Of a DNA stretch of 64,000 nucleotides, positions 40,538 to 52,471 are shown in pieces. Both the position numbers and the translations under genes were made by a program. Under the pieces are notes generated by a model. It saw only the letters and a list, made by a program, of their open reading frames with translations, was not told the DNA's origin and searched no databases. Position 1 is the first letter of the stretch. Each line of letters begins with the position of its first letter. The DNA is from Belnapia moabensis DSM 16746 (GTDB lineage Bacteria; Pseudomonadota; Alphaproteobacteria; Acetobacterales; Acetobacteraceae). The stretch covers positions 1 to 64,000 of the forward strand of contig NZ_JQKB01000022.1 of NCBI RefSeq assembly GCF_000745835.1, written 5' to 3'.

Positions 40538-42736
40538 TTGCTCCCCATCACCGGCTATGCCGACCGTTGGAGCGTGAAGCCCGGAGAGGTCATCCGTTTC
40601 ATGGTCAGCGTGCAGGGCGGCGCCCCCTATTCGGCCCGCGTAGCGCGGGTCCATTGCGGCGACCCGAACCCAGCCGGCCCCGGCTACCGCGAGGTGCCGA
40701 TGGAATGCGCCATTCAGGGCCAGCACCAGGGGCTGGAGCAGCCCATCCGCCTCGGCAGCCATGTTGCGATCCCGGCCCTCGATCTCGGCCCGGCCGACGG
40801 CTTGATCGGCCTTGTCGCCACTGTCTGGCCGACCCTGCCGGAGCGGCCAGGCGTGGTCTTTGCCTGGCGGGGCGGCGGCGTCAGCCTGGTCCTCGGAGTC
40901 GGTCCGGAGGGTGCCTTCTGCGAAGTTGACGGCCAACGCGTCGCCACGGGCGTGCCGCTCACCCCGCGCGCCTGGCATGACATCGCCGTGGCGCTGGATT
41001 CGGCGAGCGGCACCCTCACCCTGCGCCAGCAGCCACGCAAGCCGCGGATCGACCGCGCCGAGGCGGCGGAGGCCACGGCCCCCTTCCCCGCCCGGCCAGC
41101 CGGGATGGGCAGCGCGACCATCGCCTGCGACCCTGCGATGGAGCGGCATTTCAACGGCAAGATCGAGCGGCCGCGCCTCGCGGCCGGGCTCGATGCCACC
41201 ACCCTACTGGCCACCCAGGAAGCGGGCGCTTCCCTGCCCGCCGGCACGCTGCGAGCCGAATGGGATTTCTCGATCGGCATGACCGGCGACCGGGTGGCCG
41301 ATATCGGGCCCGGCCATTGGCATGGTCGCTGCGTCAACCTTCCCACCCGCGCCGTGACCGGCAGCCGGTGGACCGCCACCCATCAGCGCTGGACCGAGGC
41401 GCCGGAGCAATGGGCCGCCATCCACTTCCATGACGATGATATCGGTGATGCCGGCTGGCAGCCTTCACTCAGCCTGACCATCCCGGAGGGCTGGCCGAGC
41501 GGCGTCTATGCCTTGCATCTCGAAGGCGCCGGCTGGCGGGACAACATCGCCTTCTATGTCCGCGCCGTGAGGCCCGGCCAGCGGGCCAAGGTCGCCTTCC
41601 TGGCGCCCACTTTCACCTACACGATTTACGGGAATTTCGCCCGGCCAGGCCGTCAGGCGCAGCTCCATGATCGCGCCGTCGCCTGGGGCGCGCTGCAGCA
41701 ATCGCCGGACGGGCACCCCGAATACGGCTTCTCGACCTATAACTGGCACACAGATGGCAGCGGCATCGCCTATGCCTCCATGCGCCGGCCGATGATCGAC
41801 AAGCGGGTAAACCATATCCAGATGATAGATCCCTCGCCCGAGGGGTCTGGCACCTACTGGATCACCGCCGACAGCTACGTAACCGACATGCTGGACCGGC
41901 ACGGGATCGACTACGAGGTCGTCACCGACCACGATTTGCATGCGGAGGGCGCCGCGGCGCTTGCCCCTTACAGCGTGGTGCTGACCGGCCAGCACCCGGA
42001 ATACCATTCAGACCGCACGCTGCACGGCATAGCCGACTACATCGGGGGCGGCGGCCGCTTCGTCTATCTTGGCGGCAACGGCTTCTACTGGAAGGTTGTG
42101 CCGCACGGAGAGGGCCCTTGGGCGCTCGAGGTCCGCCGCGCCGAGGGTGGCATCCGCCTCTGGGCCGCCGAGCCGGGCGAATCCTACCATGCCTTCGACG
42201 GCAGCTACGGAGGGCTCTGGCGCCGCCTTGGCCGGCCGCCGCAGAGCGTCGTTGGCATCGGCTTCAGCACCCAGGGCGATTATAATGGCCACCCCTACCG
42301 CTTCGCCCCCGGCATCCTTGACCCGCGGGTCGCCTTTCTGCGCGAGGGGATGGAGGCGGCGCCCGGCCAGGAATTCGGCGAACGCGGCTTCATGGGCGGC
42401 GGTGCAGCGGGCCATGAGCTGGACCGGGCGGATACCCGCCTCGGCACCCCGCACCATGCGCTGATCGTGGCGACGGCCATCGTCACCGAGCCGAGCTACG
42501 CCCCGGTGAATGAGGAGCGCTACGACCACACGCTCTGGCCGCGGCAGCATGACGAGGTGATGCGCTCCGACATCACCTTCTTCGAGGCGTCGAAGGGCGG
42601 CGCAGTGCTCTCCTTCGGCTCGATGAACTATATCGGCGCCCTGCCGGTGGACGGTTACACGGCGCCGGCGGCCAGGCTAGTGCTGAACGCCATCCGCCGC
42701 TTCATGGACCCGGCGCCCTTCCCGGGCTTCGAGTAA
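40538..42736 (+). CDS. N,N-dimethylformamidase large-subunit-like protein
   Basis: A 732-aa protein resembling the large subunit of N,N-dimethylformamidase, an iron amidohydrolase with two Tyr and one Glu as ligands. An N-terminal lectin-like region (residues about 60-230) leads into the catalytic domain. GQHPEYHS (His486, Glu488) matches the family's His-x-Glu pair, and tyrosines in FTYTIYGNF (361, 364) and YGFSTYNWHTDG (396, 401) are candidate ligands. C-terminal GSMNYIGALP is also typical. The TTG start has GGAGG 6 nt upstream. No small-subunit gene is next to it, and many such proteins act on unknown substrates. It ends 6 bp from the converging ssb. Confidence 0.76.
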   Translation: MLPITGYADRWSVKPGEVIRFMVSVQGGAPYSARVARVHCGDPNPAGPGYREVPMECAIQGQHQGLEQPIRLGSHVAIPALDLGPADGLIGLVATVWPTLPERPGVVFAWRGGGVSLVLGVGPEGAFCEVDGQRVATGVPLTPRAWHDIAVALDSASGTLTLRQQPRKPRIDRAEAAEATAPFPARPAGMGSATIACDPAMERHFNGKIERPRLAAGLDATTLLATQEAGASLPAGTLRAEWDFSIGMTGDRVADIGPGHWHGRCVNLPTRAVTGSRWTATHQRWTEAPEQWAAIHFHDDDIGDAGWQPSLSLTIPEGWPSGVYALHLEGAGWRDNIAFYVRAVRPGQRAKVAFLAPTFTYTIYGNFARPGRQAQLHDRAVAWGALQQSPDGHPEYGFSTYNWHTDGSGIAYASMRRPMIDKRVNHIQMIDPSPEGSGTYWITADSYVTDMLDRHGIDYEVVTDHDLHAEGAAALAPYSVVLTGQHPEYHSDRTLHGIADYIGGGGRFVYLGGNGFYWKVVPHGEGPWALEVRRAEGGIRLWAAEPGESYHAFDGSYGGLWRRLGRPPQSVVGIGFSTQGDYNGHPYRFAPGILDPRVAFLREGMEAAPGQEFGERGFMGGGAAGHELDRADTRLGTPHHALIVATAIVTEPSYAPVNEERYDHTLWPRQHDEVMRSDITFFEASKGGAVLSFGSMNYIGALPVDGYTAPAARLVLNAIRRFMDPAPFPGFE

Positions 42737-42742
42737 CCAGGC

Positions 42743-43276
42743 TCAGAACGGGATATCGTCGTCGAGGTCGCTTGCCCCGCCCTTCGGCTTGTCCCAGCCA
42801 CCACCGCCCCCACCGCCGCGGGAGGAGCCACCCCCGCTCGAGCGCTCATAGCCGCCGCCCGAAGACCGGCCGCCGCCGCCATAGCCGCCACCGCCGCTCT
42901 CGCCCATCTCGCCGCCGGCGCCGCCGCGGCCGTCGAGCAGGGTCAGCTCGCCCCGGAAGCGGCTGAGGACCACTTCGGTCACCTCCCGCTCATTGCCGTC
43001 CTTGTCGGTGTATTTCCGGCTCTCCAGCTGGCCTTCCAGATAGACCTTGCTGCCCTTCTTCAGATACTTCTCGGCAATCTCGCCGAGCTTCTGGTTGAAG
43101 ATGGCAATCCGGTGCCACTGGGTCCGCTCCTTCCGCTCGCCCGAGGCGCGGTCCGCCCAGGACTCGCTCGTGGCAATCGAAAAACTCACCACCCGGTCGC
43201 CCGACTGCATGTTGCGGACCTCGGGGTCACGCCCCAGATTGCCCACCAGGATCACCTTGTTGACGCTGCCGGCCAT
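42743..43276 (-). CDS. ssb: single-stranded DNA-binding protein
   Basis: SSB coats single-stranded DNA during replication, recombination and repair. The 177-aa protein begins [21 protein letters not shown], with the OB-fold parts [29 protein letters not shown] and [22 protein letters not shown]. The linker (residues about 118-165) is very rich in Gly and Ser, and the C-terminal tip DLDDDIPF is the acidic peptide that binds partner proteins. The start at 43276 gives the normal N-terminus; the longer frame runs into the promoter. It is divergent from uvrA, with a LexA box over its promoter. Confidence 0.95.
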   Translation of the reverse strand: MAGSVNKVILVGNLGRDPEVRNMQSGDRVVSFSIATSESWADRASGERKERTQWHRIAIFNQKLGEIAEKYLKKGSKVYLEGQLESRKYTDKDGNEREVTEVVLSRFRGELTLLDGRGGAGGEMGESGGGGYGGGGRSSGGGYERSSGGGSSRGGGGGGGWDKPKGGASDLDDDIPF

Positions 43277-43342
43277 GCCGTCCGAACCCCTGGAACCTGA
43301 AAGGGGAGGACCATGCCTGCCGAAGGCCCTTCCCGCCAGCCC

Positions 43343-43371
43343 CATATAATGTCATCACTATCAGAACACAA
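43343..43371 (-). promoter_or_regulatory. Candidate ssb promoter
   Basis: On the minus strand TTGTGT (43366-43371) and TATATG (43343-43348) are 17 nt apart, with a start expected about 60 nt before the ssb ATG. The -35 box lies inside the LexA site. A TATAAT on the plus strand at 43345-43350 overlaps it and could serve uvrA. Confidence 0.55.
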
Positions 43372-43378
43372 GGCGAAC
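43364..43378. promoter_or_regulatory. LexA (SOS) box between ssb and uvrA
   Basis: GAAC-N7-GAAC, the direct-repeat LexA site of alphaproteobacteria (GTTC-N7-GTTC on the other strand), occurs once, in the shared ssb/uvrA promoter region. LexA bound here would cover the ssb -35 box and the expected uvrA transcript start, giving DNA-damage induction of both genes. Confidence 0.82.
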
Positions 43379-43411
43379 GTGGGCGCCGCGCCCCGTGGAG
43401 CACGACCCCGC

Positions 43412-46290
<2,879 letters not shown>

Positions 46291-46294
<4 letters not shown>

Positions 46295-46896
46295 CCCGGC
46301 AGCTTGCTCCGCTTCGCCCCCATCCCCCGCATAAACCGGTCACGGATCTGCGGGGGATCGCGTTCCGTCTGCGTCACCGGCGGCTGGTCGTCGAGCTTTA
46401 CCGCGATGAAATGCGGTCCGTCGGTTGCGATGCATTGGCCGACCAGCCGCTCGAAATCGGCTTCATCCGCTGCCCAGGCCGCGCCGGTGAGGCCGCAGCC
46501 CCGGGCAATGGCGGCGAAATCCGCCCGCGCCGCCGGCGTCTCCTGCCCACCGGTGATCTGGTACATGCCGTTGTCCAGCACCAGGATCGCCAAGTTCTTC
46601 GGCGCCAGCGTGGCGACGGTGGCGAGGCAGCCGAGTTGCATCAGCAGTGAGCCGTCGCCCTCCACCGCGAAGACCTTGCGCTTCGGCTGCGCCAGCGCCA
46701 CGCCGAGGGCGATCGGCACCGCGAGTCCCATGCTTCCCAGCATGTAGAAATTCTGCGCCCGGTGCCCGGCCGACCAGAGGTCGAAATTGGTGTTGCCGAT
46801 GCCGCCGATGACGGCCTCCTCATGCTCCAGCCGCGCCACCAGCCTCTGCATGAGGTCGAAGCGGTACATCCGCTTCGCATTATGCGCCGCGATCAC
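46291..46896 (-). CDS. ThDP-dependent decarboxylase, beta (cofactor-binding) subunit, ComE-like
   Basis: A 201-aa protein corresponding to the C-terminal half of ThDP-dependent 2-oxo acid decarboxylases. The ThDP/Mg motif is [18 protein letters not shown] continuing to [14 protein letters not shown]. Its partner is encoded immediately upstream; together they look like sulfopyruvate or phosphonopyruvate decarboxylase. It uses a GTG start overlapping the alpha gene by 4 nt (GTGA). The longer frame is histidine/proline-rich antisense-type sequence and was rejected. The 2-oxo acid is unknown; sulfopyruvate is not supported by other coenzyme M or sulfolactate genes here. Confidence 0.8.
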
Positions 46897-47423
46897 GCCA
46901 CCACCTGTCGCGTCACCGCCTTGCCGCCGGTCAGCAGCGGCGAGAGGATCAGCGCCGCCGGCATCTGCGTCAGATGCGCCTGGCGGATGGTGCGGTCCAT
47001 GATGAACTCGCATTCGTCGAGCCGGGTGATGACGTGGTGCTCCATCGCCAATGCCTCTAGCGTCGGCCGCATCGTCCGCCACACCGCTGCCTGGCCGAGA
47101 TTGAACTCGCCCATCGTCCCCCGCTCGCTGATCATCAACAACACCGGGATCTGGAAGGCGCAGGGCAGGCTCGCCAGCACATTGGCGAGCGTTGCGAAGC
47201 CGCTGGTCTGCATCAGCACCATTCCCTTGGTGCCCGCCATCCAGGCGCCGGCGACGACGCCGACCGCCTCCTCCTCACGTGCCACGGTGAAGGCGTGGAA
47301 AAAGGGATCGGCATGGATCGCCGCGATCAGCGGCTTCAGCACATTGTCCGGCACATAGGGGATGAGGCGAACCTCGTTCGCTTTCAGCACGTCAAGGGCG
47401 ATTTGGTGCCAACCCCGCTCCAT
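46893..47423 (-). CDS. ThDP-dependent decarboxylase, alpha (PYR-domain) subunit, ComD-like
   Basis: A 176-aa protein that forms the pyrimidine-binding half of a two-subunit ThDP decarboxylase. The glutamate that activates ThDP is expected in AREEEAVGVVAGAWMAG; QTSGFATLANVLASLPCAFQIPVLLMISERG is the following conserved block. It begins MERGWHQIALDVLKANEVRLIPYVPDNVLKPL. It is 5 nt downstream of the VOC gene and overlaps the beta gene by 4 nt. The VOC protein and TetR regulator suggest a small inducible operon for a 2-oxo acid or its reactive aldehyde product (inference). Confidence 0.8.
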   Translation of the reverse strand: MERGWHQIALDVLKANEVRLIPYVPDNVLKPLIAAIHADPFFHAFTVAREEEAVGVVAGAWMAGTKGMVLMQTSGFATLANVLASLPCAFQIPVLLMISERGTMGEFNLGQAAVWRTMRPTLEALAMEHHVITRLDECEFIMDRTIRQAHLTQMPAALILSPLLTGGKAVTRQVVA

Positions 47424-47428
47424 GCCGG

Positions 47429-47824
47429 TCAGACCGTCTCGCTCGGCGGGTAGTTGAGTTCCACCGCTACGCCATCCGGGTCGAAGAGGAAGAGCTGGGT
47501 CTGCCGATCGCGTGGGATCACTCGCTCCTCATGCTCGATTCCCCTCTCGGCGAGCCGCGCCTTCATCTCGGCAAGGCCCGTGCAGGAGAAGGCGATATGG
47601 TCCAGCAAGCCGGTCGGCCCGACATTCCGAGGGATGTGCGCATCCCGCTCCCGTGGCCCGATCAGGTGGACGGTCGGCTCCCCGCCGCAATAGAGCCAGT
47701 AGCCCTCGAAGCCGAGCGGCGGCCGGTAGCCGATCTCGAGGCCGAGGACATCCACGTAGAAATCCTTGGTCCGCTCCAGGTCGGCGGGCCGGATAGTATA
47801 ATGGTTCAGCCCGTGCAGCGGCAT
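47429..47824 (-). CDS. VOC-family (glyoxalase/dioxygenase-like) protein
   Basis: A 131-aa vicinal-oxygen-chelate protein with two beta-alpha-beta-beta-beta units. It begins MPLHGLNHYTIRPADLERTKDFYVDVLGLEIG. Likely metal ligands are His in LNHYTI, His in LLDHIAFSC and Glu in GVAVELNYP, the arrangement seen in glyoxalase I and fosfomycin-resistance-type proteins. It is the first gene of the three-gene operon with the ThDP decarboxylase subunits, 95 bp from a divergent TetR gene. It might isomerise, detoxify or cleave a substrate or product of the decarboxylase; the reaction is unknown. Confidence 0.8.
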   Translation of the reverse strand: MPLHGLNHYTIRPADLERTKDFYVDVLGLEIGYRPPLGFEGYWLYCGGEPTVHLIGPRERDAHIPRNVGPTGLLDHIAFSCTGLAEMKARLAERGIEHEERVIPRDRQTQLFLFDPDGVAVELNYPPSETV

Positions 47825-47849
47825 GACGCCCCTCCCTTGCCAGGCAGTC

Positions 47850-47861
47850 GGTCATTCGACC
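47850..47861. promoter_or_regulatory. Candidate TetR operator (GGTC-N4-GACC)
   Basis: A short inverted repeat lies in the 95-bp gap between the VOC gene and the TetR gene. Place and symmetry fit a TetR site, but the half-sites are only 4 bp, so this is weak. Confidence 0.33.
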
Positions 47862-47919
47862 ATATCTCGATAGCCGGCGCCGGTCCTGTCAAGACGCGCC
47901 GCAGGACAGAGGGACCGCC

Positions 47920-48570
47920 TTGACCGAAACGCCCAGGCTGGCCGAGGCCGTCCCCAGCGCCCGGGAGCGCATCCTCGACATGGCCCAGGCGCTCTTCGCC
48001 GAGCATGGCTATGCCGCCGCCTCGACCCGCGCCATTGCCCAGGCCGCCGGGGTGAACCTCGCCCAGCTCCACTACCATTTCGGCGCGAAGCGGGAGCTGT
48101 TCAAAGCCGCCTACCGCCGCGGCGCCGAACAAGTGACGGAAGCCCGTCGCCGCGCCCTCGCCGAGGCCCGCACCGAGTTCGGCGAAGTGCCGATCCCGCT
48201 GGAGGCGCTGGTCCGCAGCTTCGTCACCCCATTCATGCTGAACGGCGAGACGCCTGAGGGTCGCGCCACCATGCGCATGCATGCCCGGCTGCACACCGAG
48301 CCGGACGACATCGCAAAGGAGGTCCTCAGCGCCGTCTATGACGAGACCACCCTCGCCTATGTAGCCGAATTCCAGCGTGTCCTGCCGCAGCTGCCGCATG
48401 AAACGCTGTGCTGGCGCCTCTATTTCATGATGGGCGCCTATCGCTACACCCTGCTCCGCACTGGCCGGCTGGAGACCATGTCCGGTGGCGCATGCGACAG
48501 CGGCAATTTCGAGCGCGCGGTGGCGGAGATCACGCCCTTCCTCTGCGCCGGCCTCGCTGCCCCTCCCTAA
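47920..48570 (+). CDS. TetR-family transcriptional regulator
   Basis: A 216-aa regulator with the TetR DNA-binding domain SARERILDMAQALFAEHGYAAASTRAIAQAAGV then NLAQLHYHFGAKRELFKAAY in successive blocks. The C-terminal half resembles the domain found in many CerR-like regulators. It uses a TTG start after a GGACAGAGGGA site; no later ATG keeps the helix-turn-helix whole. Divergent from the VOC/ThDP operon, which it probably controls. Its TAA stop lies in CTAA, shared with the TAG stop of mfd on the other strand. Confidence 0.85.
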   Translation: MTETPRLAEAVPSARERILDMAQALFAEHGYAAASTRAIAQAAGVNLAQLHYHFGAKRELFKAAYRRGAEQVTEARRRALAEARTEFGEVPIPLEALVRSFVTPFMLNGETPEGRATMRMHARLHTEPDDIAKEVLSAVYDETTLAYVAEFQRVLPQLPHETLCWRLYFMMGAYRYTLLRTGRLETMSGGACDSGNFERAVAEITPFLCAGLAAPP

Positions 48571-51500
48571 GCGGCTTTGGCCTGCGCCACCACCTTCACC
48601 AGCGCCCCCAGCAGCTCCTTTGCCACGCGGATGCGCTGCGGCAGCTCCATCTCGCGCAGCAGCGCCAGCTTGTGGTCCGGCCGCAGCTTCACCAGCCCCT
48701 TCTGCGCCGTCACCCAGGCGATCAGCCCGCCCGGGTTCCGGAACTGGTTGCGATGGAAGCCGAGCACCACGCCCTTCGGCCCGGCATCCAGCTTCTCGAC
48801 GCCCGCCGCGCGGCAGAGCGATTTGATGGCGACCACCTGCAACAGATTCTCGACCTCGGCCGGCAGCGGCCCGAAGCGGTCGGCGAGCTCGGCCGCCATC
48901 GCCTCCACCTCCGCCTCGCCCGCCAGCGAGCCGATGCGCCGGTAGAGGCCGAGCCGCACCGGCAGGTCCCGCACATACTCCTCCGGAATCAGCACCGGCA
49001 GGCCGAGATTGATGTTCGGCGTGAACTCCCGGGCATAGTCGCCCTCGGACTTCTTCTTCCGCCCCTGCCCGGCCTTCAGGTCGGCGACCGCATCCTCCAG
49101 CATCTGCTGGTAGAGCTCGATGCCGACCTCGCGGATATGCCCGCTCTGCTCGTCGCCCAGCAGGTTGCCGGCACCACGCAGGTCGAGGTCGTGCGAGGCC
49201 AGGGTGAAGCCGGCGCCCAGGTTGTCGAGCGTCTGCATCACCTCCAGCCGCTTCTGCGCCGCGGCCGAGAGCCGGTGCGAGGGCGGCCAGGTCAGATAGG
49301 CATAGCCCCGCTGCTTGCCGCGCCCGACCCGCCCGCGCAGCTGGTAGAGCTGGCCGAGGCCGAACATGTCCGCCCGGTGGATGATCAGCGTGTTGACCGC
49401 CGGCATGTCGAGCCCGCTCTCGACGATATTGGTTGAGAGCAGGATGTCGTGCTTGCCGTCGCCGAACTCCGTCATGACCTTCTCGAGATGGGTCGGCGCC
49501 ATCTGCCCATGCGCCTCGACGATGCGCGCCTCGGGCACGATCTCGCGCATCCGCTCGGAAACCTTCGCCATGTCCTCGAGCCTTGGGACCACGCAGAAAA
49601 TCTGCCCGCCGCGGAACCGCTCGCGCTGGATCGCCTCGCGCAGCACCACCCCGTCCCAGGGCATGATGAAGGTGCGCACTGCCAGCCGGTCCACCGGCGG
49701 CGTGGCGATCAGGCTCATCTCCCTGACGCCGGTCAGCGCCAGCTGCAAGGTGCGCGGGATGGGCGTCGCCGACAGCGTCAGCACATGCACGTCGGTCTTG
49801 AGGTTCTTCAGCCGCTCCTTGTGCGCGACGCCGAAATGCTGCTCCTCATCGACGATGACGAGTCCAAGCTCGGCAAACTCCACGCCTTTGGCCAGCAGGG
49901 CGTGCGTGCCGATGACGATGTTGATGGAGCCGTCCTTCAGCCCCTCCTTCACCTTAGCCGCTTCCTTCGCCGTCACCATGCGGGAAAGCTGGGCGACGTT
50001 CACCGGCAGCCCGGCGAACCGGGCGGAGAAGCTGCGGTAGTGCTGCCGCGCCAGCAGCGTGGTCGGCACGACGACGGCCACCTGCACGCCGGACATGGCG
50101 ACGACGAAGGCCGCCCGCAGCGCCACCTCCGTCTTGCCAAAGCCGACATCGCCGCAGATCAACCGATCCATCGGACGGCCGCTCGCCAGGTCTTCCAGCA
50201 CATCGGCAATGGCGCGCTGCTGGTCCTCCGTCTCGGCGAAGGGAAAGCGGGCGCAGAACTCGTCCCAGGCGCCCTCGGGCGGTGTCGCCAGCATGCCCTC
50301 GCGCAGCTGCCGCTCGGCGGCAATGCGGATGAGCTGCCCGGCCATGTCCTGGATGCGCTGCTTGGCCTTGGCCTTCCGCGACTGCCAGGAGGACCCGCCT
50401 AGCTTGTCGAGCGCGACCCCCGCCGTCTCCGTCCCGAAGCGCGACAGCACCTCGATATTCTCGACGGGCACGAAAAGCTTGTCGCCGCCGTCATAGAGCA
50501 GCCGCAGGCAATCATGCGGCGCGCCATTCACCTCGATGGTCGAAAGCCCGTCATACCGCCCGATGCCATGGTCCTGATGCACGACCAAGTCGCCCTGCTC
50601 GATCCCCGTCGCATCGGCGATGAACTGGTCGGCCCGCTTCCGCCGCCGCGGCGGCCGGGCGATGCGCTCGCCGAGCAGGTCCTGCTCGCCGACGACCGAG
50701 AGGCCGAAACCGAGCCCCGTCGCCGTGGCAGGCGCGAGGAAGCCCCGCTCCAGCCCGATGACCGCCAGGCCGACGACGCCCTTCGGCAGCTGCCCGAGCT
50801 CCGCCAGGCTCTCCACCGGCTCCGCCGCCACCCGGCTTTCCCGTAGCAGGTTGCCGAGCCGCTCGCGCGAGCCGCGCGTCCAGGCGACGACGACCGGCCG
50901 CCTGCCTTGCTGGACCATCACCTCGGCATGCTCGGCATAGGCGGCGAAGACATTCTGCCCCGCCGCCCGCGCCTCGGTGAAGAGCCGTCCCGGCCGCCCG
51001 CCGGCCTCGATCCCCTCCGCGCCATCGGCCTGGGCGAAGGGCGAGAAGCGCAGCAGCGGCCCCCCCGCCAGCATCGAGTCCCAGCCACGCTGGTTCAGGT
51101 AGAGCGTCCCCGGCGGCGCCGGACGGTAGGGCACCTCGCCCTCATTCGCCCGGATCGGTGCCCGCCGCGCCTCGTAATGGTCGGCGATCATCTCGAGGCG
51201 CGCCGACACCACGTCTTCCGCCTGGTGGTCGAGGCTTACCGAGGCCTCGGGCAGGTAGTCGAGCAGCGTCTCCATCCGCTCGTGGAAGAGCCCGGCCCAA
51301 TGCTCCATGCCCGGATGCTTCCGCCCGGCGCTGACCGAGACATAGAGCGGGTCCTCGGCCGCCGCGTTGCCGAAAAGGTCGCGCCACGCAGCCCGGAACC
51401 GGCTGATCGAATCGGCATCGAGGAAGACCTCGCCCACCGGCCGCAGCCAGAGCTCTTGGAGCGCCTCGCCGCTCCGCTGCGTGCCGGTATCGAAGCGCCT

Positions 51501-52067
51501 GAGGCTCTCGATCTCGTCGCCGAACAGATCGAGGCGGATCGGGTCCGCTTCGCCTGCCGGGAAGAGGTCGATGATCCCGCCCCGCACCGCATACTCGCCC
51601 GGCTCCATCACGGTGCCGGTGCGGCCATAGCCATTGGCCTCTAGGAAGGCGGTCAGCGCCTCCGGCTTCACCCGCCCGCCCTTTCGGAGCTGCAGCGTCG
51701 ATCCGGCAAAGGCCTCCCGCGGCGGCACCTTCTGCACCAGGGCATTGACGGTGGTGACGACGATCCGCGGCCGGTCCCCGGTCTCCAGCAACCGGGTCAG
51801 GGTCGAGACGCGCTCGGCGACGATCTCGGGATTGGGCGAGACCCGGTCATAGGGCAGGCAGTCCCAGGCCGGGAAGCGCAGGACCTCGACCCCGGGCGCG
51901 AAGAAGGCCAGCGCCTCGGCCAGCCGCGCCGTGCGGGCATCGTCCCGGCATACGTGCAGGATCGGCGCCTCGGACTCGGCCCGGCGCCGCGCCAGCAGCA
52001 GCGCATCGAAGCCTTCCGGCGCGCCGTGAACGGTGAGGCCGCGGGTTGCCGTCTCGGCCTCGCTCAT
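48567..52067 (-). CDS. mfd: transcription-repair coupling factor
   Basis: Mfd removes RNA polymerase stalled at lesions and recruits UvrA. The 1166-aa protein has the N-terminal UvrB-like part (FPAWDCLPYDRVSPNPEIVAERV; YAVRGGIIDLFPAG), the polymerase-interacting domain (GDLVVHQDHGIGRYDGL), the translocase with Walker A LICGDVGFGKTEVALRAAF, box II DEEQHFGVAHKERLK, STNIVESGLDMPAVNTLIIHRAD, and the C-terminal TRCF domain (EFTPNINLGLPVLIPEEYV). The start at MSEAETATRGL overlaps the sdhE stop by 4 nt. The sdhE-mfd pair, divergent from recG, is an arrangement I remember from other alphaproteobacteria. Confidence 0.96.
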   Translation of the reverse strand: MSEAETATRGLTVHGAPEGFDALLLARRRAESEAPILHVCRDDARTARLAEALAFFAPGVEVLRFPAWDCLPYDRVSPNPEIVAERVSTLTRLLETGDRPRIVVTTVNALVQKVPPREAFAGSTLQLRKGGRVKPEALTAFLEANGYGRTGTVMEPGEYAVRGGIIDLFPAGEADPIRLDLFGDEIESLRRFDTGTQRSGEALQELWLRPVGEVFLDADSISRFRAAWRDLFGNAAAEDPLYVSVSAGRKHPGMEHWAGLFHERMETLLDYLPEASVSLDHQAEDVVSARLEMIADHYEARRAPIRANEGEVPYRPAPPGTLYLNQRGWDSMLAGGPLLRFSPFAQADGAEGIEAGGRPGRLFTEARAAGQNVFAAYAEHAEVMVQQGRRPVVVAWTRGSRERLGNLLRESRVAAEPVESLAELGQLPKGVVGLAVIGLERGFLAPATATGLGFGLSVVGEQDLLGERIARPPRRRKRADQFIADATGIEQGDLVVHQDHGIGRYDGLSTIEVNGAPHDCLRLLYDGGDKLFVPVENIEVLSRFGTETAGVALDKLGGSSWQSRKAKAKQRIQDMAGQLIRIAAERQLREGMLATPPEGAWDEFCARFPFAETEDQQRAIADVLEDLASGRPMDRLICGDVGFGKTEVALRAAFVVAMSGVQVAVVVPTTLLARQHYRSFSARFAGLPVNVAQLSRMVTAKEAAKVKEGLKDGSINIVIGTHALLAKGVEFAELGLVIVDEEQHFGVAHKERLKNLKTDVHVLTLSATPIPRTLQLALTGVREMSLIATPPVDRLAVRTFIMPWDGVVLREAIQRERFRGGQIFCVVPRLEDMAKVSERMREIVPEARIVEAHGQMAPTHLEKVMTEFGDGKHDILLSTNIVESGLDMPAVNTLIIHRADMFGLGQLYQLRGRVGRGKQRGYAYLTWPPSHRLSAAAQKRLEVMQTLDNLGAGFTLASHDLDLRGAGNLLGDEQSGHIREVGIELYQQMLEDAVADLKAGQGRKKKSEGDYAREFTPNINLGLPVLIPEEYVRDLPVRLGLYRRIGSLAGEAEVEAMAAELADRFGPLPAEVENLLQVVAIKSLCRAAGVEKLDAGPKGVVLGFHRNQFRNPGGLIAWVTAQKGLVKLRPDHKLALLREMELPQRIRVAKELLGALVKVVAQAKAA

Positions 52068-52384
52068 GGCCGGCGCAGGCCCTCGGGCAAGCCGGCGCCG
52101 GGGGCCGCGCATTCGACGGCCATGCGATCGAGCATCGCCGTCCGGCATTCGGGCGGGATGGGGCGGCGCCCGGTCAGCCAGTCGGACAGGTCGACATCCG
52201 GATATTCCAGCACCGCCTCCAGCTCATCCAGCTCCGCCTCGCTGAAGCTGGCGACCAGCCGTTCGACGAAGGCGCCGATCATCAGGTCGGCCTCCTTCGT
52301 GCCGCGATGGCGGGCGCGGAAGAGCAGGCGCCGGCGGCGCGGGTCAAGCTGAAGCGGTTCGGAAGGAGAGTGATCGCTGGGCAT
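52064..52384 (-). CDS. sdhE: FAD assembly factor SdhE (succinate dehydrogenase assembly factor 2)
   Basis: A 106-aa small protein that helps attach FAD covalently to SdhA. The family motif RRRLLFRARHRGTKEADLMIGAF contains the conserved RGxxEAD segment, given here in part. It is followed by FSEAELDELEAVLEYPDVDLSDWLTGR, with the typical acidic helix pattern. The start MPSDHSPSEPLQLD gives the usual family length; a longer frame (MAPYMPAPRPDSD) is possible from 52423. It overlaps mfd by 4 nt and is divergent from recG. Confidence 0.9.
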   Translation of the reverse strand: MPSDHSPSEPLQLDPRRRRLLFRARHRGTKEADLMIGAFVERLVASFSEAELDELEAVLEYPDVDLSDWLTGRRPIPPECRTAMLDRMAVECAAPGAGLPEGLRRP

Positions 52385-52471
52385 GTCGCTGTCTGGCCTG
52401 GGGGCTGGCATATAAGGGGCCATGGGAATCCTGTCAGCCCGACGCAGAAGCCGCATCGGCGGTTCGGTGCG

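Noticed and set aside
42780-42930. Repetitive GC-rich pattern resembling a direct repeat or CRISPR-like array
   Set aside because: It encodes the Gly/Ser-rich linker of SSB; the units vary and there are no spacers.
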